The position numbers and the translations under genes are program-made. Positions 62,257 through 64,000 of a stretch of 64,000 nt of DNA are shown here, one piece after another. The DNA is from Neptunitalea lumnitzerae. Its GTDB lineage: Bacteria > Bacteroidota > Bacteroidia > Flavobacteriales > Flavobacteriaceae. Position 1 is the stretch's first letter. Every line of letters begins with the position of its first letter. Below the pieces are notes generated by a model. That model did not search any database. It was not told where the DNA came from and worked only from the letters and a program-made list of their open reading frames with translations. The stretch is taken from contig NZ_BRVO01000003.1 in NCBI RefSeq assembly GCF_027924185.1, forward strand, positions 124,001-188,000. The letters are read 5' to 3'.

Positions 62257-64000
62257 GTTATCTAACTGATTGCTCTTTTTATCATCACTAAATGTCCAGA
62301 AGAAACCTACGAAAATAAAACTATCTGCATTTGGTCTTACCGTCATACGGTCGTATACGCCATTCATGTTAGGTGTGTCTGCATATTGGTAGCCACTCAC
62401 ATTTTTAATTCCTAAAGGATTGGTAACTGAAACAAATAATATTTTTTGCTGATCTATTAAATACGCCCAATTAAGCCCAACATTATGATACGATTTTGTT
62501 TTTTCTGCCATAAAACTATCCGTATTAGGATTGTCGTAAGGACGCCCCGAAGTAAAACTATACGTAATTCCAAATTGACTTTTTAAATCGCCGTTCCAGT
62601 ACTTTCCTACTACCGATAAGTTATGTTTAGCTGCAAAGTTGGGCATTACTTCTGCCTCATAATTCCTAAAATCACGTTTGGTATCTAAATATGAGTAACT
62701 TACCCAATAATCAACATTTTTAAAAGATTTTTCATCTCTCCAAAATATATCTAGCCCAGAAGCGTACCCCTTACCATTGTTGTTATACACACTATTGTAT
62801 TCTGGTCGCAACGTATTGTATTTAATTAAATCTGCATAGTCTTTATAATACGCTTCTGCTCTAAAAATTTGACCGTTATTAGTGTATTGATAGTTGGCTA
62901 TATAGTGTTGTGCACGTTGTGGTTTTAACGTTTGTGCATATTGTACATAATTAGTAGCTGCTGTTTGGTAAAAATCTCCATATGCTAAAGATACCTGACT
63001 ATTCTTACCAGACTTGTATGCTAAAGAAGTTCTTGGAGATATTAAAACCTCGTCTGACCCAGAATCGTATGAGCCACGTAAACCAGTCTTTAAAGCTAAG
63101 TTATTGGTAAAATAAATATCTGTTTCTGTGTATACAGCGGGTAGCTCACGTTGTACTTTATTAGTAAATGTAAAGTTTGAAACATCTTTAAAATCTTGTG
63201 TGTAACTGGTAGAGAAAAACTCAGCACCTGTATTTAATCTTACATGTTTAGAGAATTTTTTCTTAAGACTAGCTTTTACATGATACGAAACATCATTTTG
63301 ATCTATTTCATCAGTAATAATATTAAAGTCGTTCTTAGTAAAGCTCAAACTAGCCCCAGCGCTTAATATCCAATCATTCTTAAGAGCACCTTTATAAGAA
63401 AGGTTATTATATAAATTTCTATTGGTTAAATCATAACGCACTCTATCATCATAATTTATGTTACGCTGTTTTACCACAAAATTAGTATACTCAAAAGCCG
63501 TATAAAACTTTAACAATCCATCGTCAAACTTATGTCTGTAAACCGCTTCTCCAGAAGCTCCAACATAGGGCTTTTCCCATTCATTTCTATCAGGAAACAA
63601 TTCTAAATAAGGCTGTAAATTCATGTAAGAAGCATTTACACTAATTGAATTTTTACCAAAAATTTGAGTGTTTCCAATACCTCCTCCTATACTCATAATA
63701 GAAAGATCTGTTTTTTCCTGATCGGGCTCGTTTATAGTAGAAAGTAATAGCACACTAGATAAAGCCTCACCATATTCTGCTGAATATCCCCCCGTAGAAA
63801 AGGTAGTTCCGTTAAATAAAAATGGTGAGTATCTACCTCTTGTAGGCGAATTATTTGGTGCAACATTATAAGGTGTAAATACGCGAATACCGTCAATAAA
63901 AATTTGAGTTTCTTCTGCCTCTCCTCCCCTTACAAATAAACGGCCGTCTTCAGATACGGTAGTGGTACCAGGTAGTGTTTGTAAAGCACCTACCACATCT
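62251..64000 (-). CDS. TonB-dependent receptor, partial (N-terminus beyond window)
   Basis: The C-terminal 583 or so residues of an outer-membrane receptor; the frame stays open to the window end. The visible plug segment has the GTTTVSEDGRLFVRGGEAEETQ-like part and IFIDGIRVFTPYN (TonB plug signature FIDGI), then about 20 predicted barrel strands. The C-terminus ends FVGFFWTFSDDKKSNQLDNL, not in a plain aromatic residue. The substrate is unknown. No SusD partner is seen downstream. Confidence 0.9.
   Translation of the reverse strand, partial: DVVGALQTLPGTTTVSEDGRLFVRGGEAEETQIFIDGIRVFTPYNVAPNNSPTRGRYSPFLFNGTTFSTGGYSAEYGEALSSVLLLSTINEPDQEKTDLSIMSIGGGIGNTQIFGKNSISVNASYMNLQPYLELFPDRNEWEKPYVGASGEAVYRHKFDDGLLKFYTAFEYTNFVVKQRNINYDDRVRYDLTNRNLYNNLSYKGALKNDWILSAGASLSFTKNDFNIITDEIDQNDVSYHVKASLKKKFSKHVRLNTGAEFFSTSYTQDFKDVSNFTFTNKVQRELPAVYTETDIYFTNNLALKTGLRGSYDSGSDEVLISPRTSLAYKSGKNSQVSLAYGDFYQTAATNYVQYAQTLKPQRAQHYIANYQYTNNGQIFRAEAYYKDYADLIKYNTLRPEYNSVYNNNGKGYASGLDIFWRDEKSFKNVDYWVSYSYLDTKRDFRNYEAEVMPNFAAKHNLSVVGKYWNGDLKSQFGITYSFTSGRPYDNPNTDSFMAEKTKSYHNVGLNWAYLIDQQKILFVSVTNPLGIKNVSGYQYADTPNMNGVYDRMTVRPNADSFIFVGFFWTFSDDKKSNQLDNL

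Overview
The window reads as a chromosomal segment of a low-GC member of the Bacteroidota, almost certainly family Flavobacteriaceae. Supporting signs are two-part promoters of the Bacteroidota type (TTTG, 19 bases, TAnnTTTG), frequent TTG and GTG starts, weak Shine-Dalgarno signals, bacillithiol synthesis (BshA), flavobacterial lipoproteins, an OstA/LptD outer-membrane assembly protein, a TonB-dependent receptor, and 2TM-domain and LETM1-related proteins. The genus cannot be fixed from sequence alone. No rRNA, tRNA, IS element, prophage or CRISPR array was seen.

Layout. 1-6.1 kb: a Tat-type lipoprotein phosphatase (PhoD-like), then a minus-strand cluster with a SanA-like protein, a hypothetical protein, a PrcB-like secreted protein, bshA, a beta carbonic anhydrase and an acetyltransferase. 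6.1-12 kb: a glycerol locus with a DeoR/GlpR-type repressor (plus a 51-residue membrane peptide) divergent from glpD-glpK-glpF and an outer-membrane protein gene. 12-18.2 kb: a tight seven-gene minus-strand operon running tsaD, rsmE, DUF4159, trmH-like, AI-2E-type permease, PG1098-type methyltransferase, alpha/beta hydrolase. 18.2-22.8 kb: tamB. 22.8-27.7 kb: a sodium:solute symporter divergent from pfkA, gapA and an N-acetylglucosamine-kinase-like gene. 27.7-31 kb: lptD-like and ridA. 31-37.1 kb: amidase, MlaD, a membrane Fe-S protein, a small HAD-like protein, a CCG Fe-S protein and two conserved proteins.

37.2-42.6 kb: a GH3/beta-lactamase fusion, a D-Ala-D-Ala dipeptidase lipoprotein and an AspT/YidE-type transporter. 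42.9-50.8 kb: fatty-acid use, with an acyl-CoA ligase followed by a MarR regulator and a fadN-fadA-fadE-like operon. 50.9-56.5 kb: YceI lipoprotein, GH15 enzyme divergent from a fused OtsA-OtsB protein, and a Cu/Zn superoxide dismutase lipoprotein. 56.6-61.2 kb: a LETM1-related protein, then a minus-strand signalling operon (TPR-like secreted protein, LytS-type kinase with a fused 2TM tail, two separate 2TM proteins, LytTR regulator). 61.4-64 kb: a bestrophin-like channel and a TonB-dependent receptor cut by the window end.

The best candidate for an under-described system is the kinase/2TM/2TM/LytTR operon. Its upstream region holds two 16-bp direct repeats with a 21-bp period, and one copy contains a 9-mer fitting the published LytTR-box consensus, next to a weak promoter: a clear autoregulation signature. 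The kinase tail appears to be a third 2TM gene captured in frame. Other points of note are a MarR palindrome lying over its own promoter, a candidate split ETF:quinone oxidoreductase, hairpins ending 7-9 bases before the start codons of two lipoprotein genes, and a candidate DeoR operator at the glycerol locus.
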